Assembly (NCBI RefSeq): GCF_000717655.1
Contig: NZ_JNZY01000036.1
Coordinates: forward strand, 1-64,000
Reading direction: 5' to 3'
Origin: Streptomyces katrae
GTDB taxonomy: Bacteria; Actinomycetota; Actinomycetes; Streptomycetales; Streptomycetaceae
DNA: 64,000 bases
Positions 19,710-28,780 of this stretch are shown in pieces. The position numbers were made by a program, and so were the translations under genes. Every line of letters starts with the position of its first letter. Positions within the stretch are counted from its first letter, which is position 1. The notes beneath the pieces are model-generated. The model made no database searches, was not told where the DNA came from, and was given only the letters and a program-made list of their open reading frames with translations.

Positions 19710-19736
19710 GGGGGCTCCGGCACGGCCGGAGCCCCC
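19710..19736 (-). terminator. Hairpin terminator downstream of the lipoprotein gene
   Basis: A perfect 12-bp stem (GGGGGCTCCGGC and its complement) with a 3-nt loop lies about 80 nt beyond the lipoprotein stop and upstream of nei on the same strand. There is no T-tract. Confidence 0.7.
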
Positions 19737-19815
19737 GCCGCGCTGTGGCGCGGGCGGGGGCTCGTCGTCTGGAAGGGAGGGTGCGGAGGTGACCGCTACC
19801 GCTTCCGCCGTGCCG

Positions 19816-20502
19816 CTACTTCCAGAAGAGGCCCTTGCCGTCGCTCAGGTTGTTGTACGGGTCGCCCCAGTACTCGGCGCCGACCACCTTCGTCTGGGCC
19901 GAGGGCGCCAGGGCGATCGCGCAGCTGGTCTGCGTCTGGCCGTTGGTGAAGCCCTTCGGCAGCGACTCGTCCTTGCACTTCTCGAACTTGCCGATGACGG
20001 AGACGCCCTGGGCCTCGGAGCCGTCCGGGAGCAGGCCCTTCATGTGGCCCACGGAGGCGTACGAGAGGTCCACGGTGCCGATGTTCTTGACCGAGTAGCG
20101 GATGTAGTAGGGGATCATCCCCTTGACCTTGTCGCCCAGCTTGAGCGCGTCCAGGTCGGCCGGCTGGCCCTGCTCGACGGCGGTGACGGTGAGGGCGAGG
20201 GTGCCGCCCTTGGTGCTGCCGTAGTTGAACGGCACCTGCGCCGTCTCGCCGATCTTGAAGGTCTGGCCGGGCTTCGCCTGGCCCGCCGCGCCTGCGGGGG
20301 CCTGGCCGCCGGTGGAGGGGCTGGCCGGGGTGCTGGGCTGGGCGGACTCCTGCCCGCCCTGGCTGGGCTGGGCGGCGGGCGCGCTCGACTGCGCGGGTGC
20401 GACCTCTTCGTTGCCGTTCTTGCAGCCGGTGAGGGTCAGGGTTCCGGCAACCGCCAGACCGATGACGCCCGTTGCTGCTCGCCGCATGGTGTTGGTGCTC
20501 AC
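19816..20502 (-). CDS. Secreted lipoprotein (DUF4352-like)
   Basis: A 228-residue exported lipoprotein. The signal peptide ends in lipobox LTGC with C27 as the lipidated residue. A Ser/Ala/Gln/Pro-rich linker (about 35-80) precedes a beta-rich domain resembling DUF4352, a fold common in Gram-positive surface lipoproteins. No enzymatic motif is seen. GTG 20502 has GGGGGA about 8 nt upstream. It stands alone between nei and lhr, with its own terminator downstream. Function unknown. Confidence 0.8.
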   Translation of the reverse strand: MSTNTMRRAATGVIGLAVAGTLTLTGCKNGNEEVAPAQSSAPAAQPSQGGQESAQPSTPASPSTGGQAPAGAAGQAKPGQTFKIGETAQVPFNYGSTKGGTLALTVTAVEQGQPADLDALKLGDKVKGMIPYYIRYSVKNIGTVDLSYASVGHMKGLLPDGSEAQGVSVIGKFEKCKDESLPKGFTNGQTQTSCAIALAPSAQTKVVGAEYWGDPYNNLSDGKGLFWK

Positions 20503-20712
20503 TTTTCTGGTCCCCCATGAGTGTGATCTTTTGACGTGGCATCGTCACGCTCGATGCCTGCGCTGATCTTGATAGTCCAGAAAGGGGCCGGGCTGCCAGC
20601 CGAGAAGGGCTTCGTGACGGGCTCAAGACATAAGCGGAACGTAAGCGCGATGGTCGAGACCGGAATGCCGGATTCCATCACTGGATCCGGGTACCGGATG
20701 CGGCTGCCGGAT

Positions 20713-23700
20713 TCACGAGCGCAGGCGCAGGCCCCGAGGGGTGGCGTGGAAGCCGGCGGTCTCCAGGGCCGGGCCCAGCGGGGAGGTCAAGGCCGGGGCG
20801 GCGTTGATGCGTTCCACCGTGAGCGCCGGGAGTGTGCCGATCCGGGACGCGGCCGCCAGGGCCGCGGTGGCCGCCGCGAGGCGGGGGTCGTCCGCCGGGG
20901 GCCAGGCCAGCAGCGTCTTGCCGCCCCGCTCGAGGTACAGCGTGAGTTCGCCGTCGACCAGGACCACCAGCGAGCCCGCCTTGCGGCCCGGCTTGTGGGT
21001 GGCCCCGGCCGGGGGCTCCGGCCAGGGCAGGGCCGCCCCGTACGCGTTGGCCGGATCGGCGGCGGCCAGGACCACCGCCGCCAGCGGGGGCGGGTTCCGT
21101 TCGGCCGACCGCAGCCGGTCCACCGCACCGTCCATCGCGAACTGGGCCGCGCCCAGACCCTCCACCACGTAGCCGCGGCGGGCCTGGCCGCTGTCCTCGA
21201 AGGCGGACAGGACCCGGTACACCGCGCTGAAGCCGCCCTCCACGCCCTCGGCGGCCACCGCGCCCCGCGTGACCACGCCGTGCCGGTCCAGCAGGGTCCG
21301 GGCCAGTGCGTGGGCCCGGTGGGTGGGGTCGGGGGCCTGGGAAGGCAGCAGCGACCAGCGGCCGGAGACCGTGGGCGGGCCCGGGCGGGACACCTGCGCG
21401 CTGAGCGTCCCGTACCGGCCGCGCGGGATCGTGCGCCGGGCCCGGTGGGCGGTGGCGCCCGCCGTACGGCCCGAGCCGAGCAGGGAACGCAGGGGGGACA
21501 GGGTGTCGTTCGTCAGCCGGCCCGACCAGGCCAGGTCCCAGACGGCCTCGGACAGTTCGAGGTCCGTGGCCTCGGACCACTTGGCGCGCACCGATTCCGC
21601 CAGCTGGCGGAAGAACAGCCCGTACCCGCCGGACAGGGTGTCCAGGATCGACCGGTGAAGGGGCGTCAGCTCCAGCGGGTGCGGCGGCGGCAACAGCAGC
21701 GGGGCCGCGTCCGCCAGGTACAACGAGACCCAGCCGTCCTTGCCCGGGAGGGCCCCGGCGCCCGCCCAGACCACCTCCCCGGTGGTGGTGAGCTCGTCCA
21801 GCAGGGCCGGAGAGTACCCCGCGACCCGCGACGGCAGGATCAGCCGCTCCAGCGCCGATGCGGGCACGGGGGCGCCCTGGAGCTGTTCGACGGCCCGGGC
21901 CAGGCCGTCGATGCCGCGCAGGGCCCCGCCCAGGTGCTGCCACTGCGGCAGGAAGGTGGCCAGGGAGGTCGGCGGGACCGGCTCCAGCTCCTGGCGCAGC
22001 GCCGCCAGGGAGCGGCGGCGCAGCCTGCGCAGCACCGTCGCGTCGCACCACTCCTGGCCGATGCCGGCCGGGTGGAACTCGCCCTGCACCACCCGGCCCG
22101 CCGCCGCGAGCCGGTGCAGGGCGCCCTCGGTCACCGCCGCGCCCAGGCCGAAGCGGGCGGCGACGGCGGTCGTGGTGAACGGCCCGTGGGTGCGGGCGTA
22201 CCGGGCCAGGAGGTCGCCGAGCGGGTCCTTGACCGGCTCGGTGAACGCTTCCGGGACCCCGACCGGGAGCGCCGTGCCCAGCGCGTCGCGCAGCCGGCCC
22301 GCGTCCTCGATCGCCGCCCAGTGGTCCGTACCGCCGATCCGGACCAGGATGGCCCGGCGGGCCTCGGCCAACGCCTTCGGCCAGGCCGGGTCGGCGCCCC
22401 GCTCGGCCAGTTCGGCCGTGGTCAGCGGGCCGAGCAGGCGCAGCAGGTCGGCGACGGACTCGGCGTCCCTGGCCCGCCGGTCCTCGCCTCGCCACTGGAG
22501 CTCCCGCTCCAGCTCCTCCAGTACCTCCGCGTCGAGCAGTTCGCGCAGCTCGGCCTGGCCGAGCAGCTCCGCCAGCAGGCGGGAGTCCAACGAGAGCGCG
22601 GCCGCCCTGCGCTCGGCGAGCGGCGAGTCCCCCTCGTACAGGAACTGGGCGACGTACCCGAAGAGCAGCGACCGGGCGAAGGGGGACGGTTCGGGGGTGG
22701 TGACCTCGACCAGGCGGACCCGGCGCGCCTCGATGTCCCCCATCAGCTCCGTCAGGCCCGGTACGTCGAACACGTCCTGGAGGCACTCCCGTACGGCTTC
22801 CAGCACGATCGGGAACGAGCCGAACTCCGAAGCCACCTGGAGCAGTTGGGAGGCCCGCTGGCGCTGCTGCCACAGCGGGGTGCGCTTGCCGGGACTGCGG
22901 CGCGGCAACAGCAGGGCGCGCGCCGCGCACTCGCGGAACCGGGAGGCGAACAGGGCCGAGCCGCCGACCTGGTCGGTGACGATCTGGTTGATCTCGCCGT
23001 GGTCGAAGGCGATGTCCGCGGCGCCCAGCGGAGCCTGTTCGTCGTCGAACTCGAAGGCGCGGGAGGCCGCAGGGTCGTGGTCCAGCAGGTCCATGGAGAG
23101 CAGGTCCGCGTCGGGTAGCCGGAGCACGATCCCGTCGTCGGCATGCATGACCTGCGCGTCCATGCCGTACTTCTCGGCGAGGCGGGCGCCGAGGGCCAGC
23201 GCCCAGGGGGCGTGCACCTGGGCGCCGAACGGGGAGTGGACCACGACCCGCCAGTCGCCGAGCTCGTCGCGGAACCGCTCGACCACGATGGTCCGGTCGT
23301 CCGGGACGTGGCCGCAGGCCTCGCGCTGCTCCGCGAGATATGCCAGGACGTTCTCCGCGGCCCAGGCGTCGAGGCCGGCCGCCACCAGCCGCAGCCGGGC
23401 GTCCTCCTCGGGCAGGCCGCCGAGCTCGCGCAGGAACGCGCCCACCGCGCGGCCCAGTTCCAGCGGGCGGCCCAGCTGGTCGCCCTTCCAGAACGGCAGC
23501 CGCCCGGGGACCCCGGGGGCGGGGGAGACCAGGACCCGGTCGCGGGTGATGTCCTCGATCCGCCAGGAGGTGGTGCCCAGGGTGAACACATCGCCCACGC
23601 GGGACTCGTAGACCATCTCCTCGTCGAGCTCGCCGACCCGGCCGCCGCCCTTCTTCGGGTCCGCGCCCGCGAGGAAGACGCCGAACAGCCCGCGGTCGGG

Positions 23701-25305
23701 GATCGTGCCGCCGGAGGTGACCGCGAGCCGCTGGGCGCCCGGCCGGCCGGTGATGGTCCCCGCCACCCGGTCCCACACCACTCGTGGTCTGAGCTCCGCG
23801 AACGCGTCGGACGGGTACCGGCCCGCCAGCATGTCGAGCACCGCGGTGAACGCCGACTCCGGCAGCGCCGCGAACGGCGCCGCCCGCCGCACCAGCGCCA
23901 GCAGCTCGTCCAGCTGCCACGTGTCCATCGCGGTCATCGCGACCAGCTGCTGCGCGAGCACGTCCAGCGGGTTGGACGGGATGCGCAGCGACTCGATGGA
24001 TCCGGTGCGCATCCGCTCCGTGACCACGGCGGCCTGGACCAGGTCCCCGCGGTACTTGGGGAACACGACGCCCGTGGAGACCGCGCCCACCTGGTGCCCG
24101 GCCCGGCCCACCCGCTGGAGCCCGGAGGCCACCGAGGGCGGGGACTCCACCTGCACCACCAGGTCCACGGCGCCCATGTCGATGCCCAGTTCCAGGCTGG
24201 AGGTGGCGACCACGGCGGGCAGCCGGCCCGCCTTCAGATCCTCCTCCACCAACGCCCGCTGCTCCTTGGAGACCGAGCCGTGGTGCGCCCGCGCCAGCAG
24301 TGCCGGGGCGCCCCGGGCGGCCCCCGACTGGGCCATGATCTCGGCCGGCGGCGCTGCCCCCTCGGACAGCTGCTCGCCGGTGGCCCGCTCGTACGCGATC
24401 TCGTTCAGCCGGTTGCACAGCCGCTCGGCGAGACGGCGCGAGTTGGCGAACACGATCGTGGAGCGGTGCGCCTGGACCAGGTCCGCGATGCGCTCCTCCA
24501 CATGCGGCCAGATCGACGGCTTGTCCCCGCCGTCCTTCCCCTCGGAGGCCGGGGAGCCGCCCAACTCGCCCATGTCCTGCACCGGGACGACCACCGACAG
24601 GTCGAACTCCTTCGCCGAGGGCGGCTGGACGATCTCGACCTTGCCGCGCGGCGCGAGGTACCGGGCCACCTCGTCCACCGGCCGGACCGTCGCCGACAGC
24701 CCGATCCGGCGCGCCGGGCGGGGCAGCAGCTCGTCCAGCCGCTCCAGTGACAGGGCCAGGTGCGCCCCGCGCTTGGTCCCCGCGACCGCGTGCACCTCGT
24801 CCAGGATCACCGTCTCGATCCCGGCCAGTGCGTCCCGCGTCGCGGAAGTCAGCATCAGGAACAGCGACTCGGGCGTGGTGATCAGGATGTCCGGCGGCCG
24901 CGTGGCCAGCGCCCGCCGCTCCGCCGGCGGGGTGTCCCCCGAGCGGATCCCCACCCGGATCTCCGGCTCGGGCAGACCCAGGCGGACCGACTCCTGGCGG
25001 ATCCCGGTCAGCGGGCTGCGCAGGTTCCGCTCGACGTCGACCGCGAGGGCCTTCAGCGGGGACACGTACAGCACCCGGCAGCGCTTCTTCGGCTCGGCCG
25101 GCGGCGGGGCGGACGCGAGCTGGTCGAGGGCGGCGAGGAAGGCGGCCAGGGTCTTGCCGGAACCGGTCGGCGCCACGACGAGCACGTCGGAGCCCTCACG
25201 GATGGCCCGCCAGGCGCCCTCCTGCGCGGAGGTGGGCTGGACGAAGGCCCCCGTGAACCAGGAGCGGGTCGCGGGGGAGAACGAATCGAGCGCAGAGCCG
25301 GCCAT
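20713..25305 (-). CDS. lhr: Lhr-family ATP-dependent DNA helicase
   Basis: A 1530-residue superfamily 2 helicase, the full-length bacterial Lhr size. RecA domain 1 has Walker A APTGSGKT (45-52), TTPESL and DEVH at 169-172. Domain 2 has TSSLELGIDMG and QRVGRAGH. The Lhr core then adds a winged helix and a beta-barrel domain, followed by a long C-terminal half with tandem winged helices. Mycobacterial Lhr is a 3'-to-5' DNA-damage-inducible translocase. Location beside nei supports a repair role. ATG 25305 has CAGGAT 6 nt upstream. Confidence 0.92.
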   Translation of the reverse strand: MAGSALDSFSPATRSWFTGAFVQPTSAQEGAWRAIREGSDVLVVAPTGSGKTLAAFLAALDQLASAPPPAEPKKRCRVLYVSPLKALAVDVERNLRSPLTGIRQESVRLGLPEPEIRVGIRSGDTPPAERRALATRPPDILITTPESLFLMLTSATRDALAGIETVILDEVHAVAGTKRGAHLALSLERLDELLPRPARRIGLSATVRPVDEVARYLAPRGKVEIVQPPSAKEFDLSVVVPVQDMGELGGSPASEGKDGGDKPSIWPHVEERIADLVQAHRSTIVFANSRRLAERLCNRLNEIAYERATGEQLSEGAAPPAEIMAQSGAARGAPALLARAHHGSVSKEQRALVEEDLKAGRLPAVVATSSLELGIDMGAVDLVVQVESPPSVASGLQRVGRAGHQVGAVSTGVVFPKYRGDLVQAAVVTERMRTGSIESLRIPSNPLDVLAQQLVAMTAMDTWQLDELLALVRRAAPFAALPESAFTAVLDMLAGRYPSDAFAELRPRVVWDRVAGTITGRPGAQRLAVTSGGTIPDRGLFGVFLAGADPKKGGGRVGELDEEMVYESRVGDVFTLGTTSWRIEDITRDRVLVSPAPGVPGRLPFWKGDQLGRPLELGRAVGAFLRELGGLPEEDARLRLVAAGLDAWAAENVLAYLAEQREACGHVPDDRTIVVERFRDELGDWRVVVHSPFGAQVHAPWALALGARLAEKYGMDAQVMHADDGIVLRLPDADLLSMDLLDHDPAASRAFEFDDEQAPLGAADIAFDHGEINQIVTDQVGGSALFASRFRECAARALLLPRRSPGKRTPLWQQRQRASQLLQVASEFGSFPIVLEAVRECLQDVFDVPGLTELMGDIEARRVRLVEVTTPEPSPFARSLLFGYVAQFLYEGDSPLAERRAAALSLDSRLLAELLGQAELRELLDAEVLEELERELQWRGEDRRARDAESVADLLRLLGPLTTAELAERGADPAWPKALAEARRAILVRIGGTDHWAAIEDAGRLRDALGTALPVGVPEAFTEPVKDPLGDLLARYARTHGPFTTTAVAARFGLGAAVTEGALHRLAAAGRVVQGEFHPAGIGQEWCDATVLRRLRRRSLAALRQELEPVPPTSLATFLPQWQHLGGALRGIDGLARAVEQLQGAPVPASALERLILPSRVAGYSPALLDELTTTGEVVWAGAGALPGKDGWVSLYLADAAPLLLPPPHPLELTPLHRSILDTLSGGYGLFFRQLAESVRAKWSEATDLELSEAVWDLAWSGRLTNDTLSPLRSLLGSGRTAGATAHRARRTIPRGRYGTLSAQVSRPGPPTVSGRWSLLPSQAPDPTHRAHALARTLLDRHGVVTRGAVAAEGVEGGFSAVYRVLSAFEDSGQARRGYVVEGLGAAQFAMDGAVDRLRSAERNPPPLAAVVLAAADPANAYGAALPWPEPPAGATHKPGRKAGSLVVLVDGELTLYLERGGKTLLAWPPADDPRLAAATAALAAASRIGTLPALTVERINAAPALTSPLGPALETAGFHATPRGLRLRS

Positions 25306-25402
25306 GCCCCCATCCTGCACCCGGGTACTGACAACGGGCCGGACCTGGGGAAACGGCCGGACCGGGCGGCGTGCCAAACGGGCCGGGGCGCAGAATGGGG
25401 GG

Positions 25403-26239
25403 ATGGCGGACGAGGCGGTCGAGCGGGAGTGGGCCCGGCACTGGCAGTACGCGGAACTGCCCGGCCTGGACCTGCTGCGCGCCCACTACGTGCGCCACAC
25501 CTTCCCGCGCCACGCCCACGACGGCTACGTCATCGCGGCGGTCACCGGCGGCATCGAGGAGGTCGGCCTGCCCGGCGGCATCGTCCGCGCCGGGCCCGGG
25601 AGCGTGGTCCTGATCAACCCCGAGGTGCCGCACACCGCACGGGCCGGGGCCCCCGAGGGCTGGGCCTACGCCACCCTGTACCCCTCCCGCGAGCTGATCG
25701 CCGAGGTCGCCGCGGAGATCGGCGGCCTGCGCGGGACCCCCGGCTTCACCGCCGACTCCGTCTCCGACCCGCAGACCTCGCACGTGATCACCGAGGTGCA
25801 CCGGGCCGCCGAGGAGGGCAACGCGCTGGCCGCCGACACGCTGCTGCGCCGTGCGGTGGCGCGGATGCTGACCCGGCACGCCGGGCCGCTGCCCGCCCGT
25901 ACCGTCCGCAGCGCCGGAGCCGCCGACGCCGCGGCGGCCCGGGCGGTGCTCCAGGAGCGGATGGCGGGGCCGCCTTCGCTGGAACAGCTGGCCGCGGAAC
26001 TGGGGACCAGCCCGTTCGCCCTGCTGCGGGCCTTCCGAGAGCGGTACGGGATGCCGCCGCACACCTGGCTGACCGACGCCCGGGTCCGGCAGGCCCGCCG
26101 GCTCCTGGACGCGGGAACGCCGCCGGCTCAGGCGGCCGTCGCCGTCGGCTTCACCGACCAGCCGCACCTGAACCGGCACTTCACCCGCATCGTCGGCGTC
26201 CCGCCGGGCGCATACCGCCGCGAACGCGCGGGCGGCTAG
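25403..26239 (+). CDS. AraC-family transcriptional regulator
   Basis: A 278-residue regulator. An N-terminal cupin-type AraC_binding domain (about 15-110) contains HTFPRHAHDGYVI. The C-terminal AraC helix-turn-helix pair (about 180-270) has LEQLAAELGTSPFALLRAF and PAQAAVAVGFTDQPHLNRHF. It is divergent from lhr and lies upstream of azlCD, which it may control. CAGAAT ends 6 nt before the ATG and no ribosome binding site with normal spacing is present. A broken DUF2716-like fragment follows its stop codon. Confidence 0.88.
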   Translation: MADEAVEREWARHWQYAELPGLDLLRAHYVRHTFPRHAHDGYVIAAVTGGIEEVGLPGGIVRAGPGSVVLINPEVPHTARAGAPEGWAYATLYPSRELIAEVAAEIGGLRGTPGFTADSVSDPQTSHVITEVHRAAEEGNALAADTLLRRAVARMLTRHAGPLPARTVRSAGAADAAAARAVLQERMAGPPSLEQLAAELGTSPFALLRAFRERYGMPPHTWLTDARVRQARRLLDAGTPPAQAAVAVGFTDQPHLNRHFTRIVGVPPGAYRRERAGG

Positions 26240-26246
26240 GTCCCCG

Positions 26247-26408
26247 GGCGGGGACCACCACCTCTACGTGCACCCCGACCAGCGCTTCGGCCCGTTCGGC
26301 CACCCGTGGGAGCGCACCCTGTGCGTATGGGGCGCCGGACTGCTCGCCGGGGTCCGGGCGCAGCTGATCGCGCTGCTCGGCGAGCCGGTGCGGCGCCGGG
26401 GCCGAGCC
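26247..26408 (+). pseudogene. C-terminal remnant of a DUF2716-type gene
   Basis: Directly after the AraC stop, one frame encodes GDHHLYVHPDQRFGPFGHPW and continues through ERTLCVWG to GEPVRRRGRA. This resembles the C-terminal part of DUF2716 proteins, remembered for FGHPWE-TLCVFG. The N-terminal two thirds are missing and there is no plausible start. The frame runs on into azlC without a stop. It looks like the tail left by a deletion between araC and azlC. The family match is from memory. Confidence 0.55.
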
Positions 26409-26489
26409 GGTCCCCGCCTCCCGCGTGCAAGAACGTACAAGACCCGACCCGCCTGGCCTGCGTACTTTCGCCGGGTGGGAGAACAACGG

Positions 26490-27188
26490 ATGGTGATGGA
26501 GGCGACCCCCGAGGGGGTCGCCGGGCGGCCGCGCGGCGCCGTCGTGCGGGACGCGCTCGGTGTCGGGGTAGCCGTCGGGCTGTCGGGGTTCGCGTTCGGG
26601 GTGACCGCGGCCGGGGCCGGGATCAGTGCGCTGCAGGCCTGTGTGCTGAGCCTGCTGGTGTTCACCGGAGCCTCGCAGTTCGCGCTGGTCGGCGCACTGG
26701 CCGCGGGCGGGAACCCGTTCACCGCGGCCGCCGGTGCCTTCTTCCTCGGTACGCGCAACGCCTTCTACGGGCTGCGGCTTTCGCAGCTGCTCGCCCTGCC
26801 CAAGGCGGTGCGGCCCCTCGCCGCCCACTGGGTGATCGACGAGACCACCGCCGTGGCGCTGGCGCAGCCCGACCGCAGGTCGGCGCGGCTCGGGTTCACC
26901 GTGACCGGGCTGAGCCTGTACGTCCTGTGGAACCTCACCACCCTGCTCGGTGCCCTCGGCGCCGAAGCCCTCGGCGACACCTCTGCATGGGGGCTGGACG
27001 CCGCCGGGCCGGCCGTGTTCCTGGCCCTGCTGGCGCCGATGCTGAAGACCGCCACCGAGCGGGCCGTCGCCGCGCTCGCCGTCGTCCTCGGGCTGGGCCT
27101 GCTCCCCGTCCTGCCCGCCGGGCTGCCCGTGCTCGTCGCCGCCCTCGCCGCCCCTGTGATCCTCTGGCTGAAGGGACGCCGCTCGTGA
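26490..27188 (+). CDS. azlC: AzlC-type branched-chain amino-acid exporter, large subunit
   Basis: A 232-residue membrane protein with about seven helices. Family features are GFAFGVTAAGAGISALQA, FTGASQFALVGALAAGG and FFLGTRNAFYGLRL. With AzlD it forms a two-subunit exporter like AzlCD or BrnFE, which exports branched-chain amino acids; the real substrate here is unknown. ATG 26490 has GGGAGA 8-13 nt upstream. The open frame extends back through the DUF2716-like relic, which I exclude. The stop overlaps azlD by 4 nt (GTGA). Confidence 0.88.
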   Translation: MVMEATPEGVAGRPRGAVVRDALGVGVAVGLSGFAFGVTAAGAGISALQACVLSLLVFTGASQFALVGALAAGGNPFTAAAGAFFLGTRNAFYGLRLSQLLALPKAVRPLAAHWVIDETTAVALAQPDRRSARLGFTVTGLSLYVLWNLTTLLGALGAEALGDTSAWGLDAAGPAVFLALLAPMLKTATERAVAALAVVLGLGLLPVLPAGLPVLVAALAAPVILWLKGRRS

Positions 27189-27493
27189 ACGTCTGGCTCG
27201 CCATCGGACTCACCGTCGTCGGCTGCTACGCCGTCAAGCTCGCCGGGCTGCTCGTACCCGCCGGGGCACTGGAGCGGCCGCTCGTGCGCCGGCTCGCCGC
27301 GCTGCTGCCGGTCGCGCTGCTCGCCGCGCTCACCGCCCAACAGACCTTCGGCACCGGGCACGAGCTCGTGCTCGACGCCCGCGCCGCCGGGCTGGCCGCC
27401 GCCGGGCTCGCGCTGCTGCTGCGGGCCCCGTTCCTGTTCGTGGTCGGCGCCGCGGTGGTCGTCACCGCCGGGGTCCGTGCCCTGGGAGGCTAG
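27185..27493 (+). CDS. azlD: AzlD-type small subunit of branched-chain amino-acid exporter
   Basis: A 102-residue protein of four hydrophobic helices, matching the size and pattern of AzlD/BrnE. Typical pieces are VGCYAVKLAGLLVP and LLPVALLAALTAQQTF. The GTG start lies inside the azlC stop, indicating translational coupling and equal production of both subunits. Its stop codon shares a CTAG with the convergent toroid-protein gene. Confidence 0.87.
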   Translation: MNVWLAIGLTVVGCYAVKLAGLLVPAGALERPLVRRLAALLPVALLAALTAQQTFGTGHELVLDARAAGLAAAGLALLLRAPFLFVVGAAVVVTAGVRALGG

Positions 27494-28452
27494 CTCCCGC
27501 CCGGGGGGTCGCCGGCCAGGGGCCGGCCGTACGCGCGCAGGGTCAGCAGGGCCTCCAGGGTGGCGATCGGGCGGCGTTCCAGCGAGCTGCCGGGGGCCCA
27601 CGCGAGGCGGCGCACCGGCCAGCCGCCGTCCGGCTGCTGCGCGGCGGCGAGGAAGTCCAGCGAACGCCTCAGTTCCTCGTCGGTGAACCAGCCGCGCGCC
27701 AGCGACTCCGGCCGCCGGGCGAGGTCGTGCGGGAACAGCTGCTCGCCCGGCGCGTGACCGGGGTACGGCGGGTACTCCCGGCGCCGGCGCGGATCGAGCA
27801 CGACGATCCGCTGCTCGCGCACGAGCCGCCCCAGCCGGTCCGCGGCCGCCACGGCCCGCGCCCGGTCGGGGGCGCCGTCGAGGAAGGCCACCGCGCTCTG
27901 GATCTCGTACGGGTCCGCCCGGCGCAGGGTCTCGACCCGCTCCCAGCAGAAGTCCGTGGCCCGGAACAGCCAGGCGTGCCAGATCCGGTTGCGGTGCAGT
28001 ACGCCGACCACCGGCCCCGTGGTCAGCAGCTCGCCCGGCGGATCGTCGTACACCCGGTGGTACGGGGCTCCGGGGTGGCCGCGCGGGGCCGCGCGGAGCA
28101 CCGGGAGCGCGCCGTCCGCGGTGGAGACCTGGGTGAGGTGGCGGCAGAGCCGCTCGATCCGCTGCCCGGCGCAGCGGCCCAGGCTGTCCAGGACGCGCAG
28201 GGCGTGCGCGGTGTGCAGCGGCTGGCTGAGCGGACCGCGCAGATCCGGATCGAGGGCGTGGCCGTAGCCGCCGTCGGCGTTGAGGTACGAGCCGAGCGCG
28301 GTGTCCACCGCGTCGGGGTCCCCGCCGAGGAAGTGGAACGCGAACCGCCGCTGCTCCAGGACGCGGGCCGTGAGCCAGATGAACTGCTCGGCACGGGCCA
28401 GCGGGGTCGGTGGGGTGGGTGGGGCCAGCGAGGAAGCTTCGTCTCCAGGCAT
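27490..28452 (-). CDS. Prenyltransferase/squalene-cyclase-like toroid protein of unknown function
   Basis: A 320-residue protein built from alpha-alpha toroid repeats: SYLNADGGYGHALDPDLR near the N-terminus and AAQQPDGGWPVRRLAW near the C-terminus resemble QW-type repeats of terpene cyclases and prenyltransferases. The aspartate-rich catalytic motif of a squalene-hopene cyclase (DXDD) is not seen, so it may bind rather than cyclise. TACGGT ends 7 nt before ATG 28452 and no ribosome binding site is present. Confidence 0.72.
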   Translation of the reverse strand: MPGDEASSLAPPTPPTPLARAEQFIWLTARVLEQRRFAFHFLGGDPDAVDTALGSYLNADGGYGHALDPDLRGPLSQPLHTAHALRVLDSLGRCAGQRIERLCRHLTQVSTADGALPVLRAAPRGHPGAPYHRVYDDPPGELLTTGPVVGVLHRNRIWHAWLFRATDFCWERVETLRRADPYEIQSAVAFLDGAPDRARAVAAADRLGRLVREQRIVVLDPRRRREYPPYPGHAPGEQLFPHDLARRPESLARGWFTDEELRRSLDFLAAAQQPDGGWPVRRLAWAPGSSLERRPIATLEALLTLRAYGRPLAGDPPGGS

Positions 28453-28534
28453 GCGTGAAACCGTAGGGCGCGGCGGCGCGGGGACGGGGGCCGAACAGCG
28501 CCGGTGCACTCTCCCGGGGCGGGATACTGGGGGC

Positions 28535-28729
28535 ATGCGGTTGACGATTTTCTGGGAGCGGATGGCCGAGCACTTCGGTGCGGGCTACGCGGACTCCTTC
28601 GCACGGGACCACGTCATGACGGAGCTGGGCGGACGCACCGTCCACCAGGCGCTGGAGGCGGGCTGGGAGGCCAAGGACGTGTGGCGTGCCGTGTGTGCGG
28701 CGATGGACGTTCCCGCTTCGCTGCGCTGA
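28535..28729 (+). CDS. DUF3046 small conserved actinobacterial protein
   Basis: A 64-residue protein starting MRLTIFWERMAEHFG and containing DHVMTELGGRTVHQALEAG. This is the DUF3046 pattern, a small family confined to actinobacteria and usually found near recA/recX, as here. The function is unknown. GATACT ends 6 nt before the ATG, giving a likely leaderless transcript. Confidence 0.88.
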   Translation: MRLTIFWERMAEHFGAGYADSFARDHVMTELGGRTVHQALEAGWEAKDVWRAVCAAMDVPASLR

Positions 28730-28780
28730 CGCCGACGGCCGTTTCCCCGTCCGCGCGGCGGGTGGGACAGACTGGGGCGC

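Noticed and set aside
26268..26489. Longer AzlC with an N-terminal extension
   Set aside because: The extension resembles the tail of an unrelated family, and the start at 26490 has its own ribosome binding site and gives normal AzlC length.
27490..28452. Squalene-hopene cyclase
   Set aside because: QW-like repeats are present, but the DXDD catalytic motif and normal length (over 600 residues) are missing.
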